Source: Microvirga sp. TS319 (lineage in GTDB: Bacteria > Pseudomonadota > Alphaproteobacteria > Rhizobiales > Beijerinckiaceae). From it: a DNA stretch of 64,000 bases. The first letter of the stretch is position 1, and each line of letters opens with the position of its first letter. Where the stretch lies: NCBI RefSeq assembly GCF_041276405.1, contig NZ_JBGGGT010000001.1, positions 1,434,501 to 1,498,500 of the forward strand, given 5' to 3'. Shown here piece by piece: positions 26,940-38,459 of this stretch. Both the position numbers and the translations under genes were made by a program. Under the pieces are notes generated by a model that saw only the letters and a list, made by a program, of their open reading frames with translations, made no database searches and was not told the origin of the DNA.

Positions 26940-29201
26940 GTGACCGATATCCGCCAACAGCTGCAAGCTGCCTTTGAAGTCGAGCACCGGGAGCATCTCC
27001 AGGCCATCCGGCATGCGCTCGACAGCGCCGATCCGGGCACGATCGATCTGGCGGATGTCTTCCGTCGCGCCCACAGCCTGAAGGGCGCGGCCCGGGCGGT
27101 CGACCTTCCGGCCGTCGAGGAGATCGCCCATCGCCTGGAGGCGCTGTTCGCCCGCGTCATGGACGGCCAGCTCCATCTGGACCAGACCACGCTCGCCGAT
27201 GTCCGCTCGAGCCTTGATGCCATCGAGGACATCGTCGCGGGGGCGCGATCGCCGGATGACCGGCCGGACCCGCGCGCCGCCGATCAGGAGCTGGCATCGC
27301 CGGCCCCTCATGACACGCCTCCAGCTGTGCCTGCGCCCCCGCACGCCGCTGCCGAGCGCGGGCGGCCTGCCGCGGCCGACAATACGGCTCCGGTCGGGAC
27401 CGGCACCTATCTGCGGGTGGCGGCAGAGCAGATGGAAGAGCTCTCGACATCCATGCACCAGCTCCTGGCCGCGCTGCAGGCAGGCGAGAGGCTGGACCAG
27501 ACGTTGCGCGAGATCGAGAACGATGCGCGGGGCCTCAGGCGCAGCTGGGAGGCGCTTCAGGCCCGGATCATGTCGTCCGGCTCAGTGGAACTCCGGCGGA
27601 GCTCTCCGGAAGCCGCGCAGGCAGGGAGCAGCTCGATGTCCCGTCTGCGTGACTTCGACGAGGACCTGAAGATCCTGTTCCGGCGCCTCTCCACTCTCGC
27701 GAGGGATCGCAAACAATCCTCCTGGGCCATTGACCAGGCGACCCGGAAACTGCGCGGCACTGTCGACCGCGTTTCACTCGCCGCCGCCGAGACGGTCTTC
27801 GGCGGCTTCGGTCCGATGGTGCGCGAGATTGCCCGGAAGGAGGGGCGCGATGTCGACGTGCGGACCCTCGGCCTCGATCTCCAGGCCGATCGTCAGGTGC
27901 TGCAGGCTCTCAAGGACCCGATCATGCATCTCCTGCGCAATGCCGTCAGCCATGGAATCGAGCCGGCAGCCGAGCGGACCGCCAAGGGCAAGTCCGAGCG
28001 CGGCGAGATCGTCCTGGAGATGGTCTCGCGCGGCGGCCGACTTGTGATCAGCGTTCGCGATGACGGTCGTGGCCCGGACTTGGCGCGCATTCAGCGGGTT
28101 GCGATCGAGCGCGGTCTCCTGGCGCCCAAAGCAGACGACGCCATGCCCCCATTGATGGATCAATTGCTGCCGCTCGTCTTCACGCCCGGCTTCTCGACCG
28201 CTACGGAAGTCGATCGCCTCTCCGGCCGGGGTATGGGATTGTCGGTGGTGGCCGAGGCTGTCCGAAAGCTGCATGGCTCCGTCCTGATGCGCCCCCGCTA
28301 TCCCTGGGGCTCCGAGATTCTGCTGAACGTGCCTTTCACGGCCGCCCGCCAGTCCCTGCTTCTCGTCGAAGCCGAGAACCGCATGTATGGCCTGCCGTCA
28401 CATGCCGTTACACGGCTTCTCCGTCTGCTGGCCTCATCCCTGGAAAGTGTCGAGGGGCGCCCGACCGCACGGATCGAGATTGGGGGCAAAGACGTTGTTG
28501 TTCCTGTTATCGCCATTACTGCTCTGACAGGATCCCCCGATGCGCAGATTTCCATCGAGGCAGGCCACGTGAAGGCTGTTCTCATTCGGCATGGCTCACG
28601 TCACTGTGCGTTGGCCGTGAACGCATTCCACGACGTTCGTTCGCTGCTGGTCAGCGACGCCCAGGCGGTGGGCCTCGCCGACGTGGTGTCGGGCACTGTC
28701 CTCCTCGAGGAGGAAATGCCGGCGCTCGTCCTGAGCCCGGATCGCCTGATCGAGCATTGGGTGAGAAACGAGAGCCGCCTGGCAGCCGGCGGCCTCGGGC
28801 TGTCGTCCGCGGCCCAGGAGCAGGCGCGCATTGCCACGACCATCCTCGTGGTGGACGATTCCATCACTACGAGGACGCTCGAGAAGAGCATCCTCGAGGC
28901 GCAGGGCTATCGGGTGTTGCTGAGCGTCGATGGAATTGACGCCCTGAACATTCTGCGCTCCGGTGAAGCGGTCGTCGATCTCGTCATCGCCGACGTGGAG
29001 ATGCCGCGCATGGACGGCTTCGGGCTGCTGCAGGCTATCAAGACCGATCCGCGGATCGCCCCGACTCCCGTCATCCTCATGACATCGCGGGCGGATCCCC
29101 AAGATGTCCGGCGAGGGCTCGACCTGGGCGCCAACGCCTACATCACCAAGCAAAAATTCGACCAGCGCGAATTGCTGGCAACGATTGGGCAATTGCTATG
29201 A
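26940..29201 (+). CDS. CheA hybrid histidine kinase with C-terminal receiver
   Basis: This 753-residue kinase starts at GTG 26940. Domains in order: Hpt with phospho-His 45 in RRAHSLKGAARA; a variable linker to about 270; dimerisation and HATPase regions with HLLRNAVSHGIEP near 325, VRDDGRGPD near 375 and SGRGMGLSVV near 430; a CheW-like domain at about 470-600; and a receiver domain from 635 (ILVVDDSITTRTLEKS, DLVIADVEMPRMDG with the phospho-Asp). A built-in receiver is characteristic of Wsp-like and type IV pilus CheA proteins. It phosphorylates the downstream CheB and probably the receiver domains of the following hybrid kinases. Its stop overlaps cheB. Confidence 0.92.
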   Translation: MTDIRQQLQAAFEVEHREHLQAIRHALDSADPGTIDLADVFRRAHSLKGAARAVDLPAVEEIAHRLEALFARVMDGQLHLDQTTLADVRSSLDAIEDIVAGARSPDDRPDPRAADQELASPAPHDTPPAVPAPPHAAAERGRPAAADNTAPVGTGTYLRVAAEQMEELSTSMHQLLAALQAGERLDQTLREIENDARGLRRSWEALQARIMSSGSVELRRSSPEAAQAGSSSMSRLRDFDEDLKILFRRLSTLARDRKQSSWAIDQATRKLRGTVDRVSLAAAETVFGGFGPMVREIARKEGRDVDVRTLGLDLQADRQVLQALKDPIMHLLRNAVSHGIEPAAERTAKGKSERGEIVLEMVSRGGRLVISVRDDGRGPDLARIQRVAIERGLLAPKADDAMPPLMDQLLPLVFTPGFSTATEVDRLSGRGMGLSVVAEAVRKLHGSVLMRPRYPWGSEILLNVPFTAARQSLLLVEAENRMYGLPSHAVTRLLRLLASSLESVEGRPTARIEIGGKDVVVPVIAITALTGSPDAQISIEAGHVKAVLIRHGSRHCALAVNAFHDVRSLLVSDAQAVGLADVVSGTVLLEEEMPALVLSPDRLIEHWVRNESRLAAGGLGLSSAAQEQARIATTILVVDDSITTRTLEKSILEAQGYRVLLSVDGIDALNILRSGEAVVDLVIADVEMPRMDGFGLLQAIKTDPRIAPTPVILMTSRADPQDVRRGLDLGANAYITKQKFDQRELLATIGQLL

Positions 29202-30270
29202 GCCTGTCGCCGCCGGCACCCGTGCGCGTGATGATCGTCGAGGATTCCGTCGTCGTCCGCCAGCTTCTCGTTCATATCGTCGCTCGGGATCCGCGCCTCG
29301 TGGTAGCGGCGGCGGTCGGATCAGCCGAGGAAGCGCTCCACGAGATCGGTCGCGTCCAGCCGGACGTGATCTCCATGGACATCCGTCTGCCCGGCATGGA
29401 CGGGCTGGAAGCCACGCGGCGGATCATGACGGATCATCCCACGCCGATCGTCGTCATCGCCGGCAGCGTCGAGGACGAATCTCTCAAGATCTCGATGAAC
29501 GCGCTGAAAGCCGGCGCCCTTACGGTGGTCGAGAAACCCGTGGGACTGACGAATGCCGGCTTCGACGCTATTGCCGAAACAATCTGCACCCAGCTCTACA
29601 TCATGAGCCAGGTTCCGGTGGTGCGGCAACGCTCCTTCGCCTGGCGCTCCCGGACGCCCGACCTGCGGCCGGCGCAGCCGGAACGCGACAGGAGCTCCTT
29701 GCGGCCGACGATCATGGGCCTTGCAGCATCCACCGGCGGCCCCCCGGCGCTGGCGAAGATCCTGGGAGCCCTCCCGGCCGAATTTCCTCTTCCGATCCTG
29801 CTGGTCCAGCACATGGGGGCCGCCTTCATGGAAGGGTTCGCGTCCTGGCTGAACGGGCTTGTTGCCCTTGACGTCCGGATCGCGAGCGATCAGGAAACCC
29901 CGGTCGCCGGCAAGGTCTACGTCGCACCCGGCGACCGCCATCTTCTTCTGTCCCCGACCGGCGCCCTGCAGGTCAGCGCTGCGCCCCCTCTGGGAAGCCA
30001 GAGGCCGTCCGCGACCCTCCTGTTCCAGTCGCTGGCCAAGTCGGTGGGATCGCGGGGGGTTGGAGTCGTCCTGACCGGCATGGGGGAGGACGGCGCGCAA
30101 GGCCTCGTCGATCTGCGCCGCTCTGGAGGCTATACCATCGCGGAAGACGAGAGCACGGCCGTCGTTTACGGTATGCCCGCTGCGGCCCAGCGCCTGGGAG
30201 GCGTGCGGCTCAGCCTTCCGCTCGATCTGATCGCGCCGCGGCTCCTGAATCTGACGCGGGGCGAACGCGA

Positions 30271-30274
<4 letters not shown>
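29198..30274 (+). CDS. cheB: CheB protein-glutamate methylesterase
   Basis: The 358-residue protein joins a receiver domain (VMIVEDSVVVRQL; phospho-Asp 61 in VISMDIRLPGMDG; Lys in VVEKPVG) to a methylesterase domain. The catalytic triad is visible: Ser in GLAASTGGPPAL near 172, His in LLVQHMGAAF near 202, and Asp in LTGMGEDGAQGL near 297. It removes methyl groups from the receptor and counteracts CheR, giving adaptation. It overlaps cheA upstream and the next gene downstream by 4 bases each. Confidence 0.93.
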
Positions 30275-31994
<1,720 letters not shown>

Positions 31995-31998
<4 letters not shown>

Positions 31999-33929
31999 CC
32001 TTGCCGAACGACATGAACTCAAGGAGTGGCACGATCCTGGTCGTCGACGACGAGCCGGATATCCTGGTTGCCCTGGAGGATCTGTTCGAGGAACAGTACC
32101 GCGTTGTGAGCACCACGTCGCCGGTCCAGGCTCTTGCGATCATCAGACGCGAGCCCGATATCGCGATCATCATCTCCGACCAGCGCATGCCGGAAATGCC
32201 GGGCGACGAGTTCTTGGCCAAGGCGCGGCACGACACGGACGCGGAAGCCATCCTGCTTACGGGCTATGCCGATATCGAGGCGGTCATCGGTGCGGTCAAT
32301 AAGGGCCGGATCATGGCCTACGTGCCCAAGCCCTGGGATCCGGAGGCTCTGTTGAACATGGTGGGCGCAGCCTACCAGCGGCGCCGTCTGGCCCAAGAGC
32401 TCGACACGGAGCGCGCCCTTCTGCGCGGACTGATGGAAAGCTCCAGCGACCAAATCTCGTTCAAGGATCTGGACGGGCGGTTCGTGCGCCTGAACACCAG
32501 CAAGGCGCAGAGTCTCGGCCGCGATCCCGATCAATGCGTCGGCTGCCAGGAGCGCGACTTCGTCGCGGCCGAACGCGCAGCCTTAATCGAGGATGCGGAG
32601 CGGCGGGCCATCTCGGCGCGCGCGCCGGACGAGGTTGTCGAGGAAAGGGTGCTGTCAGAGGGGGGGGCCCAATGGATCCTCATCAATCACATCCCCATTC
32701 TAGACGAGTCCGGAGCCGTCACGAACCTCGCGACCATCGAGCGCGACATTACTGAGCAGAAGCTCATGGAAATGCGTCTGCGGCAAGCGGACAAGATGCA
32801 GGCGCTCGGCACGCTAGCGGGCGGCGTGGCGCATGATTTCAACAACCTGCTGATGGCCGTTCTCGGCAGCCTTGAGCTGGCGTCACGACGTACTTCGGAT
32901 GATCCTCGCCTGGCGCGTCTCCTGCAGAATGCCACTTACGCCGCCGAGCGCGGAGCATCCTTGACGCAGAGGCTTTTGAGCTTCAGCCGCCAGCGTGACT
33001 TGAATCTTCAGGCTGTCGACGTCAATCAGATCATCCGCGGCATGGACGATCTGCTGGGACGGACGCTTGGGGGCATCGTTGAGGTCAGGCGCAATCTGGC
33101 TGAGCGTCTTTGGCCCGCGCTGGTCGATCCGGATCAGTTGGAACTGGCCATTCTCAATCTGTGCATCAACGCACGTGATGCCATGACCGAAAACGGGACG
33201 GTGACAATCTCCACCCGCAACGAGGCAGTGAACGAGAACCAAGTCACCGATCTGGGCAGCGGTGACTACGTGGTGATCTCTGTCACGGATACTGGAGCGG
33301 GCATGCCGCCGGAGATCCTCGCCCGGGTCCTTGAACCGTTCTTCACCACGAAGGAAATCGGAAAGGGGACCGGGCTCGGTCTATCCATGGTCTATGGCCT
33401 CGCCCAACAATCCGGCGGTACTGTCGTCATCAGAAGTACGATGGAGGTCGGTACGTCCGTCGACCTCTATCTGTCCCGGACATTCATCGATGGATCTGTT
33501 GCGCCTCGCGACGGGACGGAAACCGTCGTTGCAAGTCCAAAGATGCGCATCCTGCTCGTCGATGACGACCAGGAGGTCAGAGTTGTGACGGCGGCCTATT
33601 TGCACGAGATGGGGCATCGGGTCGTGGAGGCGTCCAGCGGATCATCTGCTCTTGAGATCCTCAAGGACAACGATCAGTTTGACCTTCTGGTCGCTGATTT
33701 CGCCATGCCGATCATGACAGGACTCGACCTGGCCGAGCGTGCCAGAAAGCTCAATCCGACCTTGGGAATTCTTCTTATCACCGGCTATGTCGATCCTAAC
33801 CGGATTCCGGAAGCTTATTCGATCCTGAATAAGCCGTTTACCTATAGCGAACTAGCGACACGCCTCGGCGAGATCATCACGGATCAGGAGAGATGTGTTC
33901 CGGAGAGCACCGTTCCCGTGGCGCTGTAG
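31995..33929 (+). CDS. Hybrid histidine kinase REC-PAS-HisKA-HATPase-REC
   Basis: This 644-residue cytoplasmic hybrid kinase starts at ATG 31995, overlapping the previous stop (ATGA). Domains: REC (ILVVDDEPDILVALED; IISDQRMPEMPGDEF; YVPKPWD), PAS (QISFKDLDGRFVRLN near 155), HisKA (GGVAHDFNNLLMAVL near 280), HATPase (NLCINARDAM, GTGLGLSMVYG) and a C-terminal REC (ILLVDDDQEVRVV; LLVADFAMPIMTG; ILNKPFT). The first receiver is of the type found with HD-GYP outputs, a possible clue to a c-di-GMP-related ancestor. Its last four codons and stop coincide with an IS481 remnant, so the natural C terminus may be slightly altered. No output gene follows in the operon. Confidence 0.87.
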
Positions 33930-34245
33930 ACAGCGATGCAACGAGGATCGCGTCAGGTGTGGGATGATGGACTGAAGGACGTAGAGGCAGTCGTCCAGCG
34001 GCAGCAGCGTGTGCTGGCGGAAAGGCGACGATGAGTGCCCCCTCGTCCAGCGACAGCACCATCGGGCGTGGCTCTTTCGACCCGGTTGGCCGATCGGCCA
34101 CCGAGTTACGCTTCTTCCACTTCGCAACCGTCTTCTGGTTGATGTTGTAACGCTCGGAGAGCGCCCTCAGGCTCTCTTGACTATTCTGTATTGGGCGACG
34201 GATTGCCTTTGTCGTCGTGGCGCTGCCGTGTAGAACCCGCCCCAT
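33912..34245 (-). pseudogene. IS481-family transposase, truncated and frameshifted
   Basis: From 34245 the frame reads MGRVLHGSATTTKAIRRPIQ, SQESLRALSERYNINQKTVA and KWKKRNSVADRPTGSKEPR, the usual N-terminal helix-turn-helix of this IS481 subgroup. Near 34021 an extra base shifts the frame; the next frame continues FRQHTLLPLDDCLYVLQ, SIIPHLTRSSLHRCLQRHG, and is then cut at about 33912 by the histidine kinase gene. The catalytic domain is missing. It overlaps the final codons of that gene in antisense. Confidence 0.75.
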
Positions 34246-34534
34246 AGTGTTTCCTCGGCACTGTTGCATTAACCCCGGCCGTATAACAAGGTTCGGTTCG
34301 TCAAGGGACCGCCTCATTGTCTCTGTTCGAGCGTCGCCGCTTTCCGGTCGAGATCATCCTGCTGTGTATGCGCTGGTACTGCAAATAGGGGATCAGCTAT
34401 CGTGACCTCGCCGAGATGATGCAGGAGCGTGGTGTCGAGATTGATCCGTCTACGATCTTTCGGTGGGTTCAGCGCTATGCCCCGGAGATCGAGAAGCGGG
34501 TACGCCCGTATCAAGGCCCTCGTTCAGGATCCTA

Positions 34535-35575
34535 GAGCCATTTCCGGCTATTTCGAGTCAGAGGGATTCCGCCCTGAGCTCTGATGTGGCTTGCTGGCTT
34601 CCAGACATGGAGGCCCGGCATGGCACGTGCTTACAGTCAGGATCTACGGGATCGGGTGATCAAGACGGCCCTGGGTGGCGTCTCGGTGCGGCAGGCCGCC
34701 GCCCGCTATGGCGTTGGCGCCTCAACGGCCATTCTGTGGGTGCGCCGCGCTCGATCCGGCGAGGTGGCGGCCCGCCGGCAGGGACAGCCCAGAGGCTCCA
34801 AGCTCGATGCGCATGCGGCCTTTCTGGTGGAGCTGATTGACGCCTCCTCGCATATCAGTCTTCACGAGATGCAGGCCCGCTTAAGGGAGGAGCGCGGCGT
34901 CTCGGCTGGCATCGGCACGCTCTGGCGCTTCTTCCACGCGCGGGCGATCACCGTCAAAAAAAACCGCGCACGCCTGCGAGCGCGACCGGCCTGACGTCAG
35001 AGCCGCACGCGAGGTCTGGTGTGAGGGCCAGCTTGATCTCGATCCGGACCGGCTGGTGTTCATCGACGAGACCAGCGCCTCGACCAAGATGGCGCGCCTG
35101 TATGGCCGTTGCGCACGAGGGCAGCGTTTGCGGGTCGGCCTTCCGCACGGACACTGGAAGACCACCACCTTTGTGGCCGGCCTGCGCCTGAGCGGGTTCT
35201 CCGCCCCGATGGTGCTGGACGGGCCGATGACCGGCCCGTAGTTTGCAGCTTACGTCGAGCAGATCCTGGTGCCGACCCTCCGACCGGGCGACGTGGTGAT
35301 TTTGGACAACCTGCCGCCCCACAGAAGTGCGGCCGTGCGAGAGCTTGTTGAGGCGACCGGCGCCAGGCTGATGCGCCTGCCGCCGTATTCGCCTGACTTC
35401 AACCCGATTGAAAACGCCTTCGCCAAGCTCAAGGCCCTGCTACGCAAGGCAGCCGCCCGGACGAAAGAAACACTCTGGCAGACCATCGGCGAGTTGCTGG
35501 ACGAGTTCTCGCCCGAGGAATGTGCCAACTACTTCAGGGCCGCTGGATATGAACCGGAGTAAGCGGAAATGGCTC
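34535..35575 (+). mobile_element. IS630-family element
   Basis: Terminal inverted repeats GAGCCATTTCCG at 34535 and CGGAAATGGCTC ending at 35575, flanked on both sides by the dinucleotide TA (34533-34534 and 35576-35577), which is the classic IS630 target duplication. Length about 1,041 bases. It sits inside a pre-existing IS6 pseudogene. Confidence 0.88.
34620..35562 (+). pseudogene. IS630-family transposase, frameshift and nonsense
   Basis: The first frame starts MARAYSQDLRDRVIKTALGG and holds the helix-turn-helix (VRQAAARYGVGASTAILWV). It fails at a run of eight A at 34955-34962, after which a +1 shift restores the family sequence (TAHACERDRPDVRAAREVW). The DDE domain follows: RLVFIDETSASTKMARLYGR, VVILDNLPPHRSAAVRELV, and PDFNPIENAFAKLK. 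A TAG at 35239-35241 replaces an expected Trp. The A run could be a programmed slip site, as some IS630 members use one, but the extra nonsense codon makes inactivity likely. Confidence 0.82.
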
Positions 35576-35678
35576 TAGCGCGTCGATGAGACCTATGCGC
35601 GGGTCGGCGGCAAGTGGAAGTACTTGTTCCGGGCCATCGACAAGCACGGTCAGCTCGTCGACTTCATGCTGTCAGACC

Positions 35679-36504
35679 GGCTCTGTCGCAATTTCTGGCT
35701 GACGACATAAAGATCTGAACGCGGTTTGTGTTCGCTTATGCGGCGAGCCGCTCGAACTGCTCAACGAGGGACGGCTGAGACCTGTAGGCATACTTCGCCT
35801 GTCCTTTGCGCATCATGTGAACCATCTCGATGCCGCCTAACACAGCACGAGCGCTGTCCATTGACTTGAACCCCAGCATCGGGCGAACACGGCGTTTGAT
35901 CGCACGATGATCCTGCTCGATCCGATTATTCACATATCGACTCTGCCGGATGCGAATTGGCTCGAGACGCCGTCTTGATCGATCCCTGATCCGGTCTGTC
36001 GTGTCGCAGGACAGGATCGCTTCGCGGTTGGTCTGGCTGCCATCGATGACGATCCGCTCAGGGCGACCATGATGCTTGAGAGCGCGGGACAGGAAGCGCT
36101 TGGCAGCGGCCAGATTGCGTCGCTCGCTGAACCAGAACTCGACCGTGTCTCCATTGCTGTCGATGGCGCGGTAGAGATAGGTCCAACGCCCGCGCACCTT
36201 GATATACGTTTCGTCCACGTGCCACCTCCTGGTGACAGCTCGCTTGCGGCGATTGAAGCGCTCAAGCAGTTCGGGCGAGTACTGGACAACCCAGCGATGC
36301 ACGGTCGCGTGATCAACGGAGATGCCGCGCTCGGCCATCAGCTCTTCCAAGTTCCGGAGGCTGAGATTGTAAGCGAGATACCACCGCACACAGAGAAGGA
36401 TCACTGATCGATCAAAATACCTGCCCTTGAACACGTCATCCTCCGTCCCCTGAACCAAGGTGGCATGAGCTGAAACTCTGAAACAAAAAGTTTGCGACGG
36501 AGCC
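35679..36504 (-). mobile_element. IS6-family element, copy E (intact)
   Basis: About 826 bases bounded by GGCTCTGTCGCAATTTC at 35679 and the inverted GTTTGCGACGGAGCC ending at 36504. One end lies within the second-type IS6 pseudogene and the other just beyond the 3' end of the beta-helix gene. The flanking 8-mers (35671-35678 and 36505-36512) do not match, so the flanks were probably rearranged. Confidence 0.85.
35736..36434 (-). CDS. IS6-family transposase, copy E, full length
   Basis: From GTG 36434 the frame gives 232 unbroken residues, the normal length. It has the zinc-finger-free N terminus FKGRYFDRSVILLCVRWYL, a helix-turn-helix (VDHATVHRWVVQYSPELLE) and the complete DDE set: WHVDETYIKVRG, VIDGSQTN and NNRIEQDHRAIK. 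It is the only copy in the window without a lesion and the likely source of transposase for the others. The upstream frame extension to 36548 comes from the terminal-repeat region and is unlikely to be translated. Confidence 0.9.
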   Translation of the reverse strand: MFKGRYFDRSVILLCVRWYLAYNLSLRNLEELMAERGISVDHATVHRWVVQYSPELLERFNRRKRAVTRRWHVDETYIKVRGRWTYLYRAIDSNGDTVEFWFSERRNLAAAKRFLSRALKHHGRPERIVIDGSQTNREAILSCDTTDRIRDRSRRRLEPIRIRQSRYVNNRIEQDHRAIKRRVRPMLGFKSMDSARAVLGGIEMVHMMRKGQAKYAYRSQPSLVEQFERLAA

Positions 36505-36554
36505 GGCTTGATTGGAGGGAACTGAGCTGCTCTCCTCAAGGAGAGCATGGACGA

Positions 36555-38459
36555 TCAGGCGTTCTTGCAACGACGTCGCAAATGGAAGCCCAGGAAGAGG
36601 CCCAGCAGGAAAAGGAGCAGCACCAGCCAAAACAGCCAGGGGTGGCGCTGACCATCGTCCGTCGCCAAGGGTAGGTTGCCGATCAGCTCGCGGCGCAGGT
36701 CGGCTTCGAAAGCGCCCAGGCTGCAGGTTCCATGTGCCAGCCGCGCATTGCTACGCAGATCGATCCCGCGCACCAGCGGATCGCCCGCGCAGACAGACGT
36801 CTCGCCCATGGATCGCGCTGGATTGCCCCACGCCAAAGTGTAATCCGGCTGCAGCCCAGGATCGGCGACCGGGAGTGCCGGACTGCAACCATTGTCCACA
36901 TCTTGGAGATTCGCGGCGCCGAGCCCGATTGCTCCGCCTTGGGGATGGCAGTTGCCACGCGCATTACGGCTGAGGATCGTGTTCGTGAGCGTGAGCGCGG
37001 CTGAGGAGCCCGCCAGGGTGATCCCGGCAGCCTCGTTGTCTGCGACAGTCGCGTTGGCGAGACTGAGTCGCGTTCCGAAGATCGCACCACCGATTGGATC
37101 GGCGTCGGTCACAGCATTGCGGACAATCAGCGCGTTGCCGAGGGCAATCTCGCCTGTGCCGCCGTCCACGGCGGCACCCTGGCTCCCGGATTGGTTGCCG
37201 ACGATGGTCCCGCGGGCAAGGGTAAGACGGTCGGGCGCGGCCTCGGTCTGGTCGATTAGCCCGTCGAAGGCGCGGCTAAAGGGCACAGAAAGGGGTGCCG
37301 CACGCCAGTGCGCAACACCGCCGCCGCGCCCGCCCGCGACGTTCGCCTCGAGCAGCACCGCATCTCCCTGAACGTCACCAGCCCAGAGCAGAGCCCCACC
37401 CGCAGTCTGCGCCCGGTTGGCGCGGAAGATCGTGCGATCGAGCCGTAGCGACACCGGGCCTGGCAGCGCGTCGCCGCCCCAGATATCCTCTCGGATCGGC
37501 CGGCCCCAGAAGAACAATGCCCCGCCGGCCCGGGCGGCGTTTTCGACAAGATCCACGCGTGTCAGTGTCAGCCGGGAGCCGATCGCCTGGACCGCACCGC
37601 CAAAGCCGAATGAGTTGTTGCCGGTGAAACTGGTGTCCGAGATGGTTGCATCTGCGTGCACGAGCACGAGCGCTCCGGCGCAGCATCCCCAGGCCTGCTG
37701 CCCGGCTTCCGGCGGAACGCCGTTGCCTTCGAAGGTCGATCGCCGGATGACGACTTTGCTGTCATGGACGAGGATCGGCCCCGAATTGGCACGAAAGGTC
37801 GCGTCCTCGATCAGCAGGCTGCGCGACGGCACGACACCAGGACCGGCCGCCGGTGGCCCGCTCACCAGCGGGTGCGCACGGTTGCCCTGGAACGTCGTCC
37901 GCCTCAGCACCACCCGATTGGCGTCGACCACGCCGCGGAACGGATGGACCGCCTCGAGCCCATTGCCCTCGAACACGCTGTCTGCGGCCTCGAGCCCCTG
38001 CACGATGTAAGGCGTTGGCGTTGCCTCGGTACGCACCGCGACCAAGATCACCTGAAGATCGGCGCCGCGGGCGATTGCAGTGCTTGTGTCCGTCGCCACG
38101 CCCGTCGCAGCACCACTCGGATCGTTACGCACGGTGAGGTTTCGCAGCTCGAGCCGCCCTTGGCCCTCGAAGAACGGCCGCGCACCAGTGCCGAACAGGA
38201 GCGCCCGGCTCTCGCCGTCAATCGAAACAAGCCCAGTGACAGTGTAGGTTGCCGTCAACTCAATTGCTGGCTGTCCAGCGGGGCAGCGCAAGACGACGGG
38301 TCCCCCGGTCGCCAGCGCGTCGCGCAGGTTGAGACCGCCCATTGCATCGTCCCGGCCGCAGGCCGTCACGACGGATTGCGCCTGCACCCGGGCGGGCGCT
38401 GCCAGAGCGGCAAGCAGTCCCATTGTGAGGGCAAGGACAAACCGGTCAGAACAGCGCAT
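36555..38459 (-). CDS. Secreted beta-helix repeat protein with C-terminal membrane anchor
   Basis: The 634-residue product has a signal peptide (FVLALTMGLLAALAAPARVQA) and then repeated short strands with Asn and Gly ladders (LELRNLTVRND, VVLRRTTFQGN, VVIRRSTFEGN, ATISDTSFTGNN), the mark of a right-handed parallel beta-helix of the pectate-lyase fold. The C terminus has a hydrophobic anchor (WLFWLVLLLFLLGLFLGF) followed by basic residues HLRRRCKN. It should sit on the periplasmic side, anchored in the inner membrane, or be exposed at the surface. It overlaps the preceding 886-codon gene by 14 bases, so the two are coupled. The catalytic residues of sugar lyases are not evident, and no function can be assigned. 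Confidence 0.7.
   Translation of the reverse strand: MRCSDRFVLALTMGLLAALAAPARVQAQSVVTACGRDDAMGGLNLRDALATGGPVVLRCPAGQPAIELTATYTVTGLVSIDGESRALLFGTGARPFFEGQGRLELRNLTVRNDPSGAATGVATDTSTAIARGADLQVILVAVRTEATPTPYIVQGLEAADSVFEGNGLEAVHPFRGVVDANRVVLRRTTFQGNRAHPLVSGPPAAGPGVVPSRSLLIEDATFRANSGPILVHDSKVVIRRSTFEGNGVPPEAGQQAWGCCAGALVLVHADATISDTSFTGNNSFGFGGAVQAIGSRLTLTRVDLVENAARAGGALFFWGRPIREDIWGGDALPGPVSLRLDRTIFRANRAQTAGGALLWAGDVQGDAVLLEANVAGGRGGGVAHWRAAPLSVPFSRAFDGLIDQTEAAPDRLTLARGTIVGNQSGSQGAAVDGGTGEIALGNALIVRNAVTDADPIGGAIFGTRLSLANATVADNEAAGITLAGSSAALTLTNTILSRNARGNCHPQGGAIGLGAANLQDVDNGCSPALPVADPGLQPDYTLAWGNPARSMGETSVCAGDPLVRGIDLRSNARLAHGTCSLGAFEADLRRELIGNLPLATDDGQRHPWLFWLVLLLFLLGLFLGFHLRRRCKNA

Larger units (their letters stand above)
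34317..35678 (+). pseudogene. Second-type IS6 transposase split by an IS630 element
   Basis: The first part (34317-34534) reads FERRRFPVEIILLCMRWYCK, stop, GISYRDLAEMMQERGVEIDP, STIFRWVQRYAPEIEKRVRP. The second part resumes after the IS630 element at 35578 with RVDETYARVGGKWKYLFRAI, DKHGQLVDFMLSDR and then meets copy E. There are two nonsense codons: TAG after MRWYCK and a TAG that spans the IS630 insertion site where relatives have Trp (SWRVDETY). The end of the gene is missing. It is distinct from the repeated IS6 copies. Confidence 0.75.

Noticed and set aside
25866..27458. 530-codon minus-strand frame across the receptor and CheA genes
   Set aside because: It spans two real genes in antisense, has low-complexity composition and no start signal or family match.
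35671..36512. 8-base target duplication of IS6 copy E
   Set aside because: The flanking 8-mers GTCAGACC and GGCTTGAT do not match.
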